Of a DNA stretch of 64,000 nt, positions 18,560-28,469 are shown piece by piece (position 1 is the first letter of the stretch; the number at the start of each line of letters is the position of its first letter). Where the stretch lies: NCBI GenBank assembly GCA_030576275.1, contig JALIBN010000005.1:17030-81029 (forward strand), in the 5' to 3' direction. The translations under genes were made by a program, and so were the position numbers. The stretch is from Pseudomonadota bacterium (lineage in GTDB: Bacteria > Pseudomonadota > Gammaproteobacteria > Nitrosococcales > Methylophagaceae). Under the pieces are notes generated by a model that saw only the letters and a program-made list of their open reading frames with translations, did not search any database and had not been told where the DNA came from.

Positions 18560-19776
18560 TGGAAATAGTACTGGGCATCGCCCTTTTTACCATCATTATT
18601 ATGGCATTGGTATTTTTGATTTTAAGCGCTCGGTCAAAACTAGTATCAACGGGTAATATCTCCATTATTATCAATGATGAAAAAACCATAAATTGCTCTG
18701 CCGGTGGAAAATTACTCGGAGCATTAGCTGATGCCAATTTATATGTATCTTCAGCTTGTGGTGGTGGTGGCACATGTGGCCAATGCAAGGTGAAAATATT
18801 TGAGGGTGGCGGATCAATTCTACCGACAGAAGAGTCTCATATCACTAAACGTGAAGCGGCACAGGGTGAACGTCTATCGTGCCAAGTTGCCATTAAACAA
18901 AATATGAAAATTCAAGTGCCTGAAGAAGTATTTGGTGTAAAAAAATGGGAATGTACCGTCCGTTCGAATGATAATGTTGCCACCTTCATCAAAGAACTTG
19001 TTTTGGAGTTGCCTTCGGGTGAGAAGCTTGATTTCAAAGCGGGTGGCTTTATTCAAATTGAATGTCCACCACATATTAGTGAGTACAAAACCTTTGATAT
19101 TGATGAAGAATATCGTGGTGATTGGGACCGTTTTGATATGTGGCGTTACACATCAACTGTAAAAGATGATGTGGTTCGTGCTTATTCTATGGCTAACTAC
19201 CCCGAAGAAGAAGGCATTATCATGTTAAATGTGCGGATAGCATCTCCGCCACCTGGTGCTGATGAAATTCAACCAGGGCAAATGTCGTCATTCATCTTCA
19301 ATCTCAAGCCTGGTGACAAGGTAACTATCTCCGGGCCATTTGGTGATTTTTTTGCCAAAGATACTGATAAAGAGATGGTCTATATTGGTGGTGGTGCGGG
19401 TATGGCACCAATGCGGTCACACCTCTTTGACCATCTTCGCCGCTTACACAGCAAACGCAAAATATCATTTTGGTATGGTGCTCGAAGTGTACGTGAGATG
19501 TTTTATGTCGAAGACTTTGATACTCTGCAGGCCAATAATGATAATTTTGAGTGGCATATTGCACTATCAGATCCTACAGAAGAGGATAATTGGACGGGTT
19601 ACACTGGGTTTATTCATAATGTGTTGCTTGATAACTATCTAAAAGATCACCCCGCTCCAGAAGATTGTGAATTTTATATATGCGGTCCACCGATGATGAA
19701 CTCATCCGTCGTTAATATGTTGGAGGATCTCGGGGTAGAACGCGATAATATATTCCTTGATGATTTTGGTGGATGA
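18559..19776 (+). CDS. nqrF: Na+-NQR subunit F (NADH dehydrogenase, [2Fe-2S] and FAD)
   Basis: A 405-residue subunit that takes electrons from NADH. One N-terminal membrane helix (about residues 2-25) is followed by a [2Fe-2S] ferredoxin domain with Cys67, Cys73, Cys76 and Cys108, then a ferredoxin-NADP reductase-like module with RAYSMANYP (FAD) near residue 211, [15 protein letters not shown] (NAD) near 276 and the C-terminal FLDDFGG. It overlaps nqrM by 4 bases. Confidence 0.97.
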   Translation: MEIVLGIALFTIIIMALVFLILSARSKLVSTGNISIIINDEKTINCSAGGKLLGALADANLYVSSACGGGGTCGQCKVKIFEGGGSILPTEESHITKREAAQGERLSCQVAIKQNMKIQVPEEVFGVKKWECTVRSNDNVATFIKELVLELPSGEKLDFKAGGFIQIECPPHISEYKTFDIDEEYRGDWDRFDMWRYTSTVKDDVVRAYSMANYPEEEGIIMLNVRIASPPPGADEIQPGQMSSFIFNLKPGDKVTISGPFGDFFAKDTDKEMVYIGGGAGMAPMRSHLFDHLRRLHSKRKISFWYGARSVREMFYVEDFDTLQANNDNFEWHIALSDPTEEDNWTGYTGFIHNVLLDNYLKDHPAPEDCEFYICGPPMMNSSVVNMLEDLGVERDNIFLDDFGG

Positions 19777-19985
19777 TGAGCATTTTTATTGCTACATTTA
19801 TCATCATGGCCATAGCCATCATCGGCATGGCAATAGGTGTCCTTTTGGGCCGTCCCGCCATTAAAGGAAGCTGTGGAGGGCTAAACCAGGTTGGTTTAGC
19901 AGGAAGTTGCGCCGGCGCATGTTCACCAGATGAAAAAGAAATTTGTGAGCTTAAAAAAGCCGTATTAAAAGCGAAAAAAAACTAA
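19773..19985 (+). CDS. nqrM: Na+-NQR maturation protein NqrM
   Basis: A 70-residue protein with one N-terminal membrane helix and a cysteine-rich segment [20 protein letters not shown], the DUF539 pattern. NqrM is required for assembly of Na+-NQR, probably delivering iron to the NqrD/NqrE centre; its cysteines are essential in Vibrio. Translation is coupled to nqrF by a 4-base overlap. In many operons apbE lies between nqrF and nqrM; here it does not. Confidence 0.93.
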   Translation: MMSIFIATFIIMAIAIIGMAIGVLLGRPAIKGSCGGLNQVGLAGSCAGACSPDEKEICELKKAVLKAKKN

Positions 19986-20001
19986 ATCTCGGAGAGAAGA
20001 T

Positions 20002-20457
20002 ATGTTGGCATCACTCAAAGTAAAAGATTACATGACTGTGAACAAATGTACATTTTCCACCGATATGGACATATTGTCAGCAATCCATCATATGCTTGAA
20101 TCTAAGATCTCAGGCGCACCAGTCATTGATAATCATGGCAATATGGTTGGATTTTTATCTGAAAAAGACTGTATGAAGGTTGCTTTAAATGCAGGGTATC
20201 AACAATCGGGCGCTGCCGGTCGAGTATCTGAATTCATGAGCCATGGCGTAGATATAATCGACATTGAGACGCCAATAATAGAGGTAGCAGAGCTATTTTT
20301 AAAGGGCTCTTTTAAACTATTTCCCGTCGTCATGGATAATAGATTGGTCGGCACGATTACCCGCCAAAATATTCTTAGTGCTTTATCCTATATTTCATCA
20401 CCTGAAAGTACGCACAAACCCAGTAAACAGCCAGCAAAACAATCTGTTCATTCCTAG
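20002..20457 (+). CDS. CBS-domain pair protein
   Basis: A 151-residue soluble protein made of two CBS domains (about residues 5-60, VKDYMTVNKCTFSTDMDIL and GFLSEKDCMK, and about 75-130, VSEFMSHGVDII and LVGTITRQNIL) and a short polar tail. Such stand-alone pairs sense adenine nucleotides. A strong GGAGAG precedes the ATG and it starts 16 bases after nqrM, so it may be read with the nqr operon. Target and ligand are unknown. Confidence 0.88.
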   Translation: MLASLKVKDYMTVNKCTFSTDMDILSAIHHMLESKISGAPVIDNHGNMVGFLSEKDCMKVALNAGYQQSGAAGRVSEFMSHGVDIIDIETPIIEVAELFLKGSFKLFPVVMDNRLVGTITRQNILSALSYISSPESTHKPSKQPAKQSVHS

Positions 20458-20514
20458 TTTGTCAGATGCATAAGGTGGCTCGTCGGCTAGCGAGGTTTTT
20501 GCAGGCATTACCAA

Positions 20515-21111
20515 CTATTCAGCAACTGATACATTAAAACTCTGAACAAAAACGAGTTCGCAGGCATGAGCGCCCGTGTCATTACGAGTTAGAGAGCTCA
20601 ACCAGTGCCAGCCATCTTTGGAATCAACTCGAACAAGATAACCACGCATGTCGATTATTTGACCATGCTTGACCTGTTTAATCATTGATTCAATGGCCTT
20701 ACTAGCGGGGATTAAGTGCATATTTGCACTTTGAGTCTCTATTTCAGTTCGCGGTATAGGGAAGTCTTGTACCTGCCAATGATACCAACGTCCTGATTGA
20801 GTAATTTCAATTTGATTTAACACCGTTTCATCAGACATTTTTTTCCAGCCTAAAGCTAAATCTATCGGTGATAAGTCAGACTCTCTGCCCATCAGATATC
20901 CATTTTTAGATAAGACTTTTGCTTTGATAACAAAGCTTGCTAATGGTGTTATTTGGTAACTTTTAAAGTCAAAAGATTCAGCTTTTACAATTGTTGTCTG
21001 TTTCGGCTCATCACTAATCCTCACTCCAGGACCAAGCTCCACTGGCCGATCACCACCCAATAATTTCCAACAGACAGCAATCACAAAAAGTAACAACAAT
21101 AAGTTTTTCAT
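20515..21111 (-). CDS. Conserved hypothetical protein, membrane anchored
   Basis: A 198-residue protein with an N-terminal hydrophobic segment (LLLLLFVIAVCWKLLGG) serving as uncleaved anchor or signal; the remainder looks extracytoplasmic. Landmarks include RPVELGPGVRISDEP, a tryptophan-bearing SGRWYHWQVQDFPIPR and MRGYLVRVDSKDGWHWLSS. I recall similar uncharacterised gammaproteobacterial proteins but no function. It ends an operon on the minus strand: its start lies 1 base after the AmpG-like gene, which overlaps xthA, so a role linked to that transporter is possible but unproven. Confidence 0.8.
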   Translation of the reverse strand: MKNLLLLLFVIAVCWKLLGGDRPVELGPGVRISDEPKQTTIVKAESFDFKSYQITPLASFVIKAKVLSKNGYLMGRESDLSPIDLALGWKKMSDETVLNQIEITQSGRWYHWQVQDFPIPRTEIETQSANMHLIPASKAIESMIKQVKHGQIIDMRGYLVRVDSKDGWHWLSSLTRNDTGAHACELVFVQSFNVSVAE

Positions 21112-21112
21112 A

Positions 21113-22675
21113 TTATGTGCGTATGACGACTTTATTCATTTTAAAATGCTTGCCAGCCCATATGATAAGTATCAATACTGGCAGGCCCATTAATGCCGTA
21201 ACTAAAAAGAAGGATTGATAACCCAGAGCCTCAACCATGCCGCCAGAATAGCCACCTAAGATCTTTGGTAATAATGTCATTAATGAGCTAAAAATCGCAT
21301 ATTGAACTGCGGTAAACGAAATATTAGTCAGGCTTGATAAAAAGGCTATGAATGCCGCGCTAGCTAATCCTGCTGACAGATTATCAGCTGATATGACAAC
21401 GTACAACATGACCATGTCATGGCCTGTAGCGGCGAGAAGCATGAACAGTAAATTTGTTAACGCAGATAATAAGCCGCCTAAAAACAAAATCCGCATAATG
21501 CCGAAACGAACGGCTAACAGTCCACCTAAAAATCCTCCGGCAATCGTCATGAACAGGCCAAACGTTTTTACAACACTAGCAATTTCGATTTTAGTAAACC
21601 CTAGATCTTGATAAAAGACATTAGAAATCACCCCAAGAACAATATCAGAGATTCGATACAGCCCAACTAAAGCTAATAATAACCACGCTAAAGCCATACC
21701 GTAACGTTGGAAAAAATCCTTTACAGGTTCAATATAGGTCTTTTTTACCAAGTCTTGTTCAACGTAGCCAGATAGAACCATAGCTTTAGTAACCGTGAAG
21801 GCGACAAGCAGCGCAACTGTTAAGCGGCATAACTCAATAATAAAGGCCGCAAAATTGCTATTTCCTAGTACCAGTGAAAGAGATAACTTCATATTTAATG
21901 CGATATCGGCACTGTAATAAAAACTAGCAACAAAACCAGCGGCGGCCATGATAAATAACCCTAAAAAACTAATATGTTGTCGTTTTTCAGCATTCGTATT
22001 GTCTTTATATTCAGTGTCGGGTTCGGGAATCATTAATGTTGTAATAATACCCACAAGCATTACACTCGCCATAGCAAGGTAGGTCATTTTCCATGCTAAA
22101 TAATTATAATTATTTGTTGTTGAGCCCCAGTAACTAGCTAGGAACAAAGCACCTGCCCCCGCAATAATCATCCCGATACGATAACCAGCAATATAGCTAG
22201 ATGACATTAGAGCCTGTAAATCACCTTCAGCAGATTCTATTCTATAGGCATCCATCACAACATCTTGTGTTGCTGATGAAAATCCCAGCATGACAGCCGC
22301 CCATGCCATTACAGTAAGTGCATCCGTAGCAGGATCAATAGAGGCCATCAAAGCAATCGCAAACATAATCATTAGTTGAGATAACAATAACCACGCCCGG
22401 CGGCGACCTAATAATCGTGTGAGTACAGGTAAGGGTAATTTATCGACTAACGGTGCCCAGACAAATTTAAAAGAGTAGCCCAATGCCGCCCAGCTAAAAT
22501 AAGTCACAGCTTCGCGCTCAACGCCCGCTTCACGCAACCATAAACTTAATGATGAAAATATCAGTAATAGTGGTATCCCTGCGGAGATCCCATAAAATAA
22601 CATTGTTACAACTCTAGGATGTCTGAAAGAGTTTAATGTTTCAGCCCAACTTTTACGTTGAACGATCTCGGTCAT
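21113..22675 (-). CDS. ampG: AmpG-family muropeptide MFS transporter
   Basis: A 520-residue inner-membrane protein with about fourteen hydrophobic segments. The start (RHPRVVTMLFYGISAGIPLL, LREAGVEREAVTYFSWAALG) and SATQDVVMDAYRIE near residue 138 match AmpG permeases, which import anhydro-muropeptides from the periplasm for cell-wall recycling and influence beta-lactamase induction. Its first codons overlap the xthA stop by 4 bases (22672-22675). No ampD or ampC is in the window. Confidence 0.88.
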   Translation of the reverse strand: MTEIVQRKSWAETLNSFRHPRVVTMLFYGISAGIPLLLIFSSLSLWLREAGVEREAVTYFSWAALGYSFKFVWAPLVDKLPLPVLTRLLGRRRAWLLLSQLMIMFAIALMASIDPATDALTVMAWAAVMLGFSSATQDVVMDAYRIESAEGDLQALMSSSYIAGYRIGMIIAGAGALFLASYWGSTTNNYNYLAWKMTYLAMASVMLVGIITTLMIPEPDTEYKDNTNAEKRQHISFLGLFIMAAAGFVASFYYSADIALNMKLSLSLVLGNSNFAAFIIELCRLTVALLVAFTVTKAMVLSGYVEQDLVKKTYIEPVKDFFQRYGMALAWLLLALVGLYRISDIVLGVISNVFYQDLGFTKIEIASVVKTFGLFMTIAGGFLGGLLAVRFGIMRILFLGGLLSALTNLLFMLLAATGHDMVMLYVVISADNLSAGLASAAFIAFLSSLTNISFTAVQYAIFSSLMTLLPKILGGYSGGMVEALGYQSFFLVTALMGLPVLILIIWAGKHFKMNKVVIRT

Positions 22676-23454
22676 TCTGTAATCAGCGTATAGTCATAAT
22701 CAATAACAAGTGGCGCATGATCAGAAAAACGTTGATCCTTATAAATGTCTGTTACTAAAACTTTACCTTTTAGGCTTGGTGATAACACCTGATAATCAAT
22801 CCGCCATCCCACATTATTGGTCCAAGCTTGTCCTCGGTTAGACCACCATGTGTATTGATGTTCATCTTGCTCTAGCTCACGAAAGCCATCAACAAACCCA
22901 ACATCATCAAATAGAGTATCTAACCATGCGCGCTCTTCAGGTAAAAACCCTGAATTTTTCTGATTACCTTTCCAATTACGAATATCTTCATTTTTATGCG
23001 CAATATTCCAATCACCACAAATAATAAAATCACGACCTGAAGCTTTCATTTCATCTAAGCGACTCATCATGTGGTCCATGCAGCGATATTTAAATAGCTG
23101 CCGTTCTTCCTTCGACGAACCTGATGGCATGTATAGAGAGATCACGCTTAAGTTACCAAATTTAGCTTCAATATAACGACCTTCGGAGTCAAAATCGTCA
23201 TGACCCATGCCAGTGATAACCTCATCAGGCTTCTGACGACAATACAATGCGACACCGCTATAGCCCTTCTTTTCAGCATCATGATAAAAACATGAATAAC
23301 CCTCAGGGTGATACAATTCATCGCCTAACTGGTCAACTTGCGCTTTCGTTTCCTGTATACACACCACATCGGCCTGCGTGACCTTTAACCAATCAAAAAA
23401 GCCTTTGCGGCCTGCCGCCCTAATTCCATTGACATTTGCCGTAATAATTCTCAT
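22672..23454 (-). CDS. xthA: Exodeoxyribonuclease III
   Basis: A 260-residue endonuclease/exonuclease/phosphatase-fold protein acting as AP endonuclease and 3'-5' exonuclease in base-excision repair. Visible are TANVNGIRAAGRKGFFDWL at the start, VVCIQETKA with the metal-binding glutamate, CGDWNIAH near residue 145 and SDHAPLVIDYD at the C-terminus. It is the first gene of the minus-strand operon continuing into the AmpG-like gene. It diverges from rpsT across a 111-base gap. Confidence 0.95.
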   Translation of the reverse strand: MRIITANVNGIRAAGRKGFFDWLKVTQADVVCIQETKAQVDQLGDELYHPEGYSCFYHDAEKKGYSGVALYCRQKPDEVITGMGHDDFDSEGRYIEAKFGNLSVISLYMPSGSSKEERQLFKYRCMDHMMSRLDEMKASGRDFIICGDWNIAHKNEDIRNWKGNQKNSGFLPEERAWLDTLFDDVGFVDGFRELEQDEHQYTWWSNRGQAWTNNVGWRIDYQVLSPSLKGKVLVTDIYKDQRFSDHAPLVIDYDYTLITE

Positions 23455-23457
23455 AAA

Positions 23458-23487
23458 TTGTATCCGTAAAAAAATTTTCTATATAAT
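23458..23487 (+). promoter_or_regulatory. Candidate sigma70 promoter for rpsT
   Basis: TTGTAT (23458-23463), an 18-base spacer and a perfect TATAAT (23482-23487) lie 78 bases upstream of the rpsT start, leaving a leader of about 70 bases. The DNA is shared with the divergent xthA gene, whose start codon is at 23452-23454. Confidence 0.45.
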
Positions 23488-23565
23488 AACATTTACAAAC
23501 AGTATAAAAATCAGGATAATGCTCTGTTCTTTATACATGAATATCTAATTTTTAGGAGAACCACT

Positions 23566-23826
23566 TTGGCAAACTCTGCTCAAGCAAAAAAACGCGCTCG
23601 TCAAGCGGAAGATAACCGCCAACGTAACACTAGTCAACGTTCTGAAATGCGCACAAGCATCAAAAAATTAAAAGTTGCCATCACCAGTGGTGACAAAGAT
23701 CTAGCAACCGCTGCTTTTAAAGCTGCAGTTCCTTTCCTAGATAAAATGGCTCGCAAAGGCCTTGTTCATAAAAACTCAGCTGCACGTAGCAAAAGTCGTT
23801 TGAACAACGCAGTACGCGCACTATAG
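23566..23826 (+). CDS. rpsT: 30S ribosomal protein S20
   Basis: An 86-residue basic protein, normal S20 length, with ANSAQAKKRARQAEDNRQRN at the start and KNSAARSKSRLNNAVRAL at the end. The start is TTG at 23566, preceded by AGGAG at 8 bases. Escherichia coli rpsT also uses UUG, linked to autoregulation by S20, so the rare start is probably conserved on purpose. It is a single-gene unit flanked by divergent xthA and convergent proB, with a clear terminator downstream. Confidence 0.96.
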   Translation: MANSAQAKKRARQAEDNRQRNTSQRSEMRTSIKKLKVAITSGDKDLATAAFKAAVPFLDKMARKGLVHKNSAARSKSRLNNAVRAL

Positions 23827-23850
23827 AATATAAAGCGTAATTCGCTTTAT

Positions 23851-23880
23851 AAAAAAACCGACATGAAGTCGGTTTTTTTA
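23851..23880. terminator. Bidirectional intrinsic terminator between rpsT and proB
   Basis: A-rich run, ACCGAC, loop ATGAA, GTCGGT and a T7 tract (to 23879). It works as an intrinsic terminator for rpsT on the plus strand, and the mirrored A-tract gives a U-tract for proB on the minus strand. A second smaller hairpin, ATAAAGCG/CGCTTTAT, sits just upstream (about 23829-23850). Confidence 0.9.
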
Positions 23881-23932
23881 TGTCTGCGGTTTATAATCTT
23901 AATTAAAAACAGTAATAATGTCTAAGGTAAGC

Positions 23933-25060
23933 TTAAGATGTGATGACTAAATTATCTCGATTAACAAGCTCAGGGTCATCTAAGTAACCTAATAAAACTT
24001 CAATATCGCGACTGGCATGGCCCATAATAAGTCGAGCTTCTTCATCGTTGTAATTGACCAGTCCACGTCCAACTTCTAGCCCAGAAAGGTCAGTGCATAC
24101 CACTAGGTCACCGCGATTAAATTTACCATCAACCGCCTTAACTCCAACAGGTAACACACTACGACCTTGCTGACGAATTACGCTTACCGCTCCATCGTCT
24201 AAACTAATTCGTCCCTTAGGAATATGGCCTAAAAGCCATTGCTGGCGAGCCGTCATCGGCTCATTATCCGGCCACAAGAGAGTACCGACACCGACACCAG
24301 CAGCCAAATGACGTAAATTCTCAGGGTCGTGGCCCGATAAAATAACCGTAACTGCACCAGACCGCGCAGCACGTCGTGCAGCTAGTAACTTAGTTGCCAT
24401 TCCACCTCGACCCAGAGAGCCGGTTCCAGCACCTGCCATATCATCTAATGCAGGGTTACTGGCTGCTGATGCAGCAATCATCCGCGCATCAGGGTTTATT
24501 CTAGGGTCTGAATCATACAAACCATTCTGATCCGTTAAAATCACCAATACATCAGCTTCAACTAAGTTAGCGGTCATTGCAGCCAAGGTATCATTATCAC
24601 CAAAACGAATTTCTTCGGTTGCAATCGTATCGTTTTCATTTACAACAGGTAAAACACCCATTTCTAATAAGGTATGTAATACACTACGCGCATTAAGATA
24701 GCGGCCACGATCTGACAAATCAGAATGGGTAAGTAAGATCTGCGCAGTATGGATATCATGGTGTTTGCATTCTGAAGAATAGGCTTGAATTAACTTCATC
24801 TGACCAACACTCGCCGCGGCTTGAAGTTGGTGCAAAGCATGGGGACGCTTCGTCCAGCCTAACTGTTGCATACCCGCGGATACGGAACCAGAGGTAACAA
24901 GTACCACCTCTTTGCCTTGGGCACGCAACACAGCAATTTCACCACTTAACCAACGGATCCGGTCATAATCTAATCCTTCACCTACCCGAGTGAGCAAAGC
25001 ACTCCCGATTTTGATAACCCAACGTTTAGTATTAACAAGTTGCTGGTGCGGACTGATCAC
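23933..25060 (-). CDS. proB: Glutamate 5-kinase
   Basis: A 375-residue glutamate 5-kinase, the first enzyme of proline synthesis, phosphorylating glutamate with ATP. The amino-acid kinase domain (about residues 10-255) shows WVIKIGSALLT, VVLVTSGSVSAGMQQLG, VNENDTIATEEIRFGDND and GTGSLGRGGMATKLLAA; a PUA domain follows (about 280-365). The start is GTG at 25060 with AGAGGAA at good distance inside the end of obgE, only 3 bases between the genes. It follows obgE as in many gammaproteobacteria. Confidence 0.95.
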   Translation of the reverse strand: MISPHQQLVNTKRWVIKIGSALLTRVGEGLDYDRIRWLSGEIAVLRAQGKEVVLVTSGSVSAGMQQLGWTKRPHALHQLQAAASVGQMKLIQAYSSECKHHDIHTAQILLTHSDLSDRGRYLNARSVLHTLLEMGVLPVVNENDTIATEEIRFGDNDTLAAMTANLVEADVLVILTDQNGLYDSDPRINPDARMIAASAASNPALDDMAGAGTGSLGRGGMATKLLAARRAARSGAVTVILSGHDPENLRHLAAGVGVGTLLWPDNEPMTARQQWLLGHIPKGRISLDDGAVSVIRQQGRSVLPVGVKAVDGKFNRGDLVVCTDLSGLEVGRGLVNYNDEEARLIMGHASRDIEVLLGYLDDPELVNRDNLVITS

Positions 25061-25063
25061 TGT

Positions 25064-26149
<1,086 letters not shown>

Positions 26150-26187
26150 TTAAACATACTAGTCATTTTTAAAATTAACGTCCAGAA

Positions 26188-26214
26188 ACAAAAAAGCCCC
26201 GCATCAGCGGGGCT
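26188..26214 (-). terminator. Intrinsic terminator after rpmA
   Basis: On the minus strand AGCCCCGC (26207-26214 complement), a four-base loop and GCGGGGCT are followed by a run of six to seven T. It ends the rplU-rpmA transcript before obgE (start 26125). obgE may then rely on read-through or its own promoter in the 60 bases left. Confidence 0.88.
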
Positions 26215-26252
26215 CCTTAGCTGTTTGCCCCAAAATGGGCTCACACTATATT

Positions 26253-26510
26253 TTATGCAACAACAATACTTACGTAGCTACGGCTGTTTGGACCTTTAGT
26301 CTCAAACAAAACCTTACCATCTGCTTTTGCAAATAATGTATGGTCTTTACCAATACCTACATTCATTCCAGGATGAACGCGTGTACCGCGTTGACGGATA
26401 ATGATACTTCCGCCTGAAACAGATTCACCACCGTAGCGTTTAACACCAAGACGTTTCGATTCCGAATCACGTCCGTTTCTAGTACTACCACCAGCTTTCT
26501 TATGAGCCAT
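26253..26510 (-). CDS. rpmA: 50S ribosomal protein L27
   Basis: An 85-residue L27 starting [20 protein letters not shown], with no N-terminal prepeptide, and containing [19 protein letters not shown]. The N-terminal tail reaches the peptidyl-transferase centre. It follows rplU by 30 bases on the minus strand and is closed by a strong terminator. Confidence 0.97.
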   Translation of the reverse strand: MAHKKAGGSTRNGRDSESKRLGVKRYGGESVSGGSIIIRQRGTRVHPGMNVGIGKDHTLFAKADGKVLFETKGPNSRSYVSIVVA

Positions 26511-26540
26511 CTTTAAATCCTCTTAAATATGTCGGTGATC

Positions 26541-26852
26541 TTAGGCTGTGATGCCAGTGATCTGGATTTCAGTGAAAGACTGGCGATGACCTGCCTGTCT
26601 GCGATAATGTTTACGACGGTGGAATTTAATAATCTTGACTTTCTCGCCACGACCATTAGCAGCAACAGTTGCAGTTACTTTAGCGCCTTCAAGGTAAGGT
26701 GCGCCGATTTTAATATCATCGCCTTCACCAATAAGTAAAACCTTATCCAACTCAACTGTTTCACCAGCTTCAGCAAATAATTTTTCTACACGGAGCGTTT
26801 CGCCCTCTCTAACTCGGTATTGTTTACCGCCAGTCGCGACAATAGCGTACAT
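26541..26852 (-). CDS. rplU: 50S ribosomal protein L21
   Basis: A 103-residue L21. I start it at ATG 26852, giving [20 protein letters not shown] with GGAG eight bases upstream; the open frame extends 16 codons further, but that part has no family counterpart. [20 protein letters not shown] near the C-terminus is the L21 signature. It forms the rplU-rpmA operon. Confidence 0.96.
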   Translation of the reverse strand: MYAIVATGGKQYRVREGETLRVEKLFAEAGETVELDKVLLIGEGDDIKIGAPYLEGAKVTATVAANGRGEKVKIIKFHRRKHYRRQAGHRQSFTEIQITGITA

Positions 26853-26910
26853 CGCTGTCTCCAAAATAATTGTAAGTGTTATTTGTGGGTAACCCATCAA
26901 AAGACCGGCA

Positions 26911-26939
26911 ATTCTATCCCCTTTTAGTCAAGAGATCAA
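26911..26939 (-). promoter_or_regulatory. Sigma70-type promoter for rplU-rpmA
   Basis: On the minus strand TTGATC (-35, complement of 26934-26939), a 17-base spacer and TAGAAT (-10, complement of 26911-26916), followed by TGCCGG. The G/C-rich bases after -10 resemble stringent-control discriminators of ribosomal promoters. Distance to the rplU start is about 58 bases. Confidence 0.55.
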
Positions 26940-27037
26940 ATAACTTATGTGAGTCAAGGTGAAATATTTGCGATTACTTGCTCTGCATGAGAGAGTACGC
27001 ATTTTTCATACGTACATTATAGGCGGATTTAAGCCCT

Positions 27038-28006
27038 GTGGATATTCAATCCATTTATTCCCTCATTAAAGATGACATGGTAGCTGTTGATTCGATGATT
27101 CAGTCTCGATTACAGTCTGATGTCGTATTAATTAACCAGCTTGGTCATTACATCATAAATAGTGGTGGCAAACGCCTTCGGCCCGCATTAGCGATTTTGT
27201 GCGCACGCGCTTGTGGTTATCAAGGTCAACATCACATCAATTTGGCGACAATAATCGAGTTTATTCATACCGCGACATTATTACATGATGATGTCGTCGA
27301 TAATTCAGATATGCGCCGCGGTCGAGAAACAGCCAACAGTATTTGGGGTAATGAGGCTAGCGTTTTAGTGGGTGATTTTTTATACACTCGATCATTTGAA
27401 ATGATGGTTGAAATGGAATCCATGCGCTTAATGAAAGTCTTGTCGCATACCACTAACGTCATCGCAGAAGGCGAAGTATTGCAGTTGCTTAATTGCAATG
27501 ATGCAAGCACTACAGAACAACGTTATTTTGAGGTCATTCATCACAAAACCGCTAAATTATTTGAAGCGGCTGGTTTACTAGGTGCCGTCATTTCCGAAAG
27601 TAGCTCTGAAGTAGAACAGGCTATGGCTAGTTATGCGATGCATCTTGGTAGCGCGTTTCAATTGGTTGATGACTTATTAGACTATAGCGAATCAAGTGAA
27701 ACTATAGGTAAAAACATTGGTGATGATCTTGCTGAAGGCAAACCAACCTTACCATTGATTTACGCGATGCAACATGGAACAAAAGAACAAGCCTCTATTG
27801 TTAAAGAGGCGATAGAAAAAGGTCAGCGAGATAAGATAAACGAAATTATTGCTATTATTGAGTCAACAGGTGCAATCGGTTACACATCGAAAGCGGCTGA
27901 AAATGAAGTAGATCAAGCAAAGCAGGCGCTGTCTATTTTAAATGATTCGCAATATAAAGAAGCATTAGTATCACTTGCAGATTTTTCTATAAGCCGAAAG
28001 TTCTAG
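27038..28006 (+). CDS. ispB: Octaprenyl (polyprenyl) diphosphate synthase
   Basis: A 322-residue trans-prenyltransferase making the C40-type side chain of ubiquinone from farnesyl diphosphate and isopentenyl diphosphate. GGKRLRPALAIL near residue 44, the first aspartate-rich motif LLHDDVVDNSDMRRG near residue 85 and the second QLVDDLLDYS near residue 208 are present. The start is GTG at 27038, giving MDIQSIYSLI. It diverges from rplU, the standard gammaproteobacterial arrangement. Chain length cannot be read from sequence with certainty. Confidence 0.94.
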   Translation: MDIQSIYSLIKDDMVAVDSMIQSRLQSDVVLINQLGHYIINSGGKRLRPALAILCARACGYQGQHHINLATIIEFIHTATLLHDDVVDNSDMRRGRETANSIWGNEASVLVGDFLYTRSFEMMVEMESMRLMKVLSHTTNVIAEGEVLQLLNCNDASTTEQRYFEVIHHKTAKLFEAAGLLGAVISESSSEVEQAMASYAMHLGSAFQLVDDLLDYSESSETIGKNIGDDLAEGKPTLPLIYAMQHGTKEQASIVKEAIEKGQRDKINEIIAIIESTGAIGYTSKAAENEVDQAKQALSILNDSQYKEALVSLADFSISRKF

Positions 28007-28166
28007 GCGAACTTTTCAGTAAAGCACTTCTCACCAAGAACATTAAGTTGGTACTTTTTCGGACTATTTAAAGCTGACATGCTTAAAATTTCCTTCAAAG
28101 GCTCTGCAGATTAAATAAATATTCTAATTATTTATCTCTACCTCGTTATCCGTTATCCTTTCGCTT

Positions 28167-28469
28167 ATGACTAACATATATAAACACCACCTATTTTTCT
28201 GCACTCATCAGCGTGATGATGGGCGAGCATGCTGCCAACAACACGATGCACAATCATTGCGCAACTATGCTAAACAAAAGGTGAAAGACTTAAAACTCAA
28301 AAAAGTCCGCGTTAATAATGCTGGCTGTCTCAATCGATGTGCTTTAGGTCCCATGCTAGTGATTTATCCACAAGGGACTTGGTATCATTATGAAACTGAA
28401 GCAGATATTGATGAAATCATCGAGTCTCATTTATTAAATGACACCGTTGTGGAGCGTTTGCAACGATGA
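28167..28469 (+). CDS. Thioredoxin-like [2Fe-2S] ferredoxin
   Basis: A 100-residue protein with the cysteine pattern of thioredoxin-fold [2Fe-2S] ferredoxins: FFCTHQRDDGRACC near residues 11-23 and NNAGCLNRCALGPMLVIYP near residues 50-68, followed by GTWYHY. It probably carries one electron per cluster in the cytoplasm. Its TGA overlaps the ATG of hpnD (28466-28469), so it is coupled to squalene synthesis genes and may be the electron partner of the FAD enzyme HpnE. That link is inference. Confidence 0.85.
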   Translation: MTNIYKHHLFFCTHQRDDGRACCQQHDAQSLRNYAKQKVKDLKLKKVRVNNAGCLNRCALGPMLVIYPQGTWYHYETEADIDEIIESHLLNDTVVERLQR

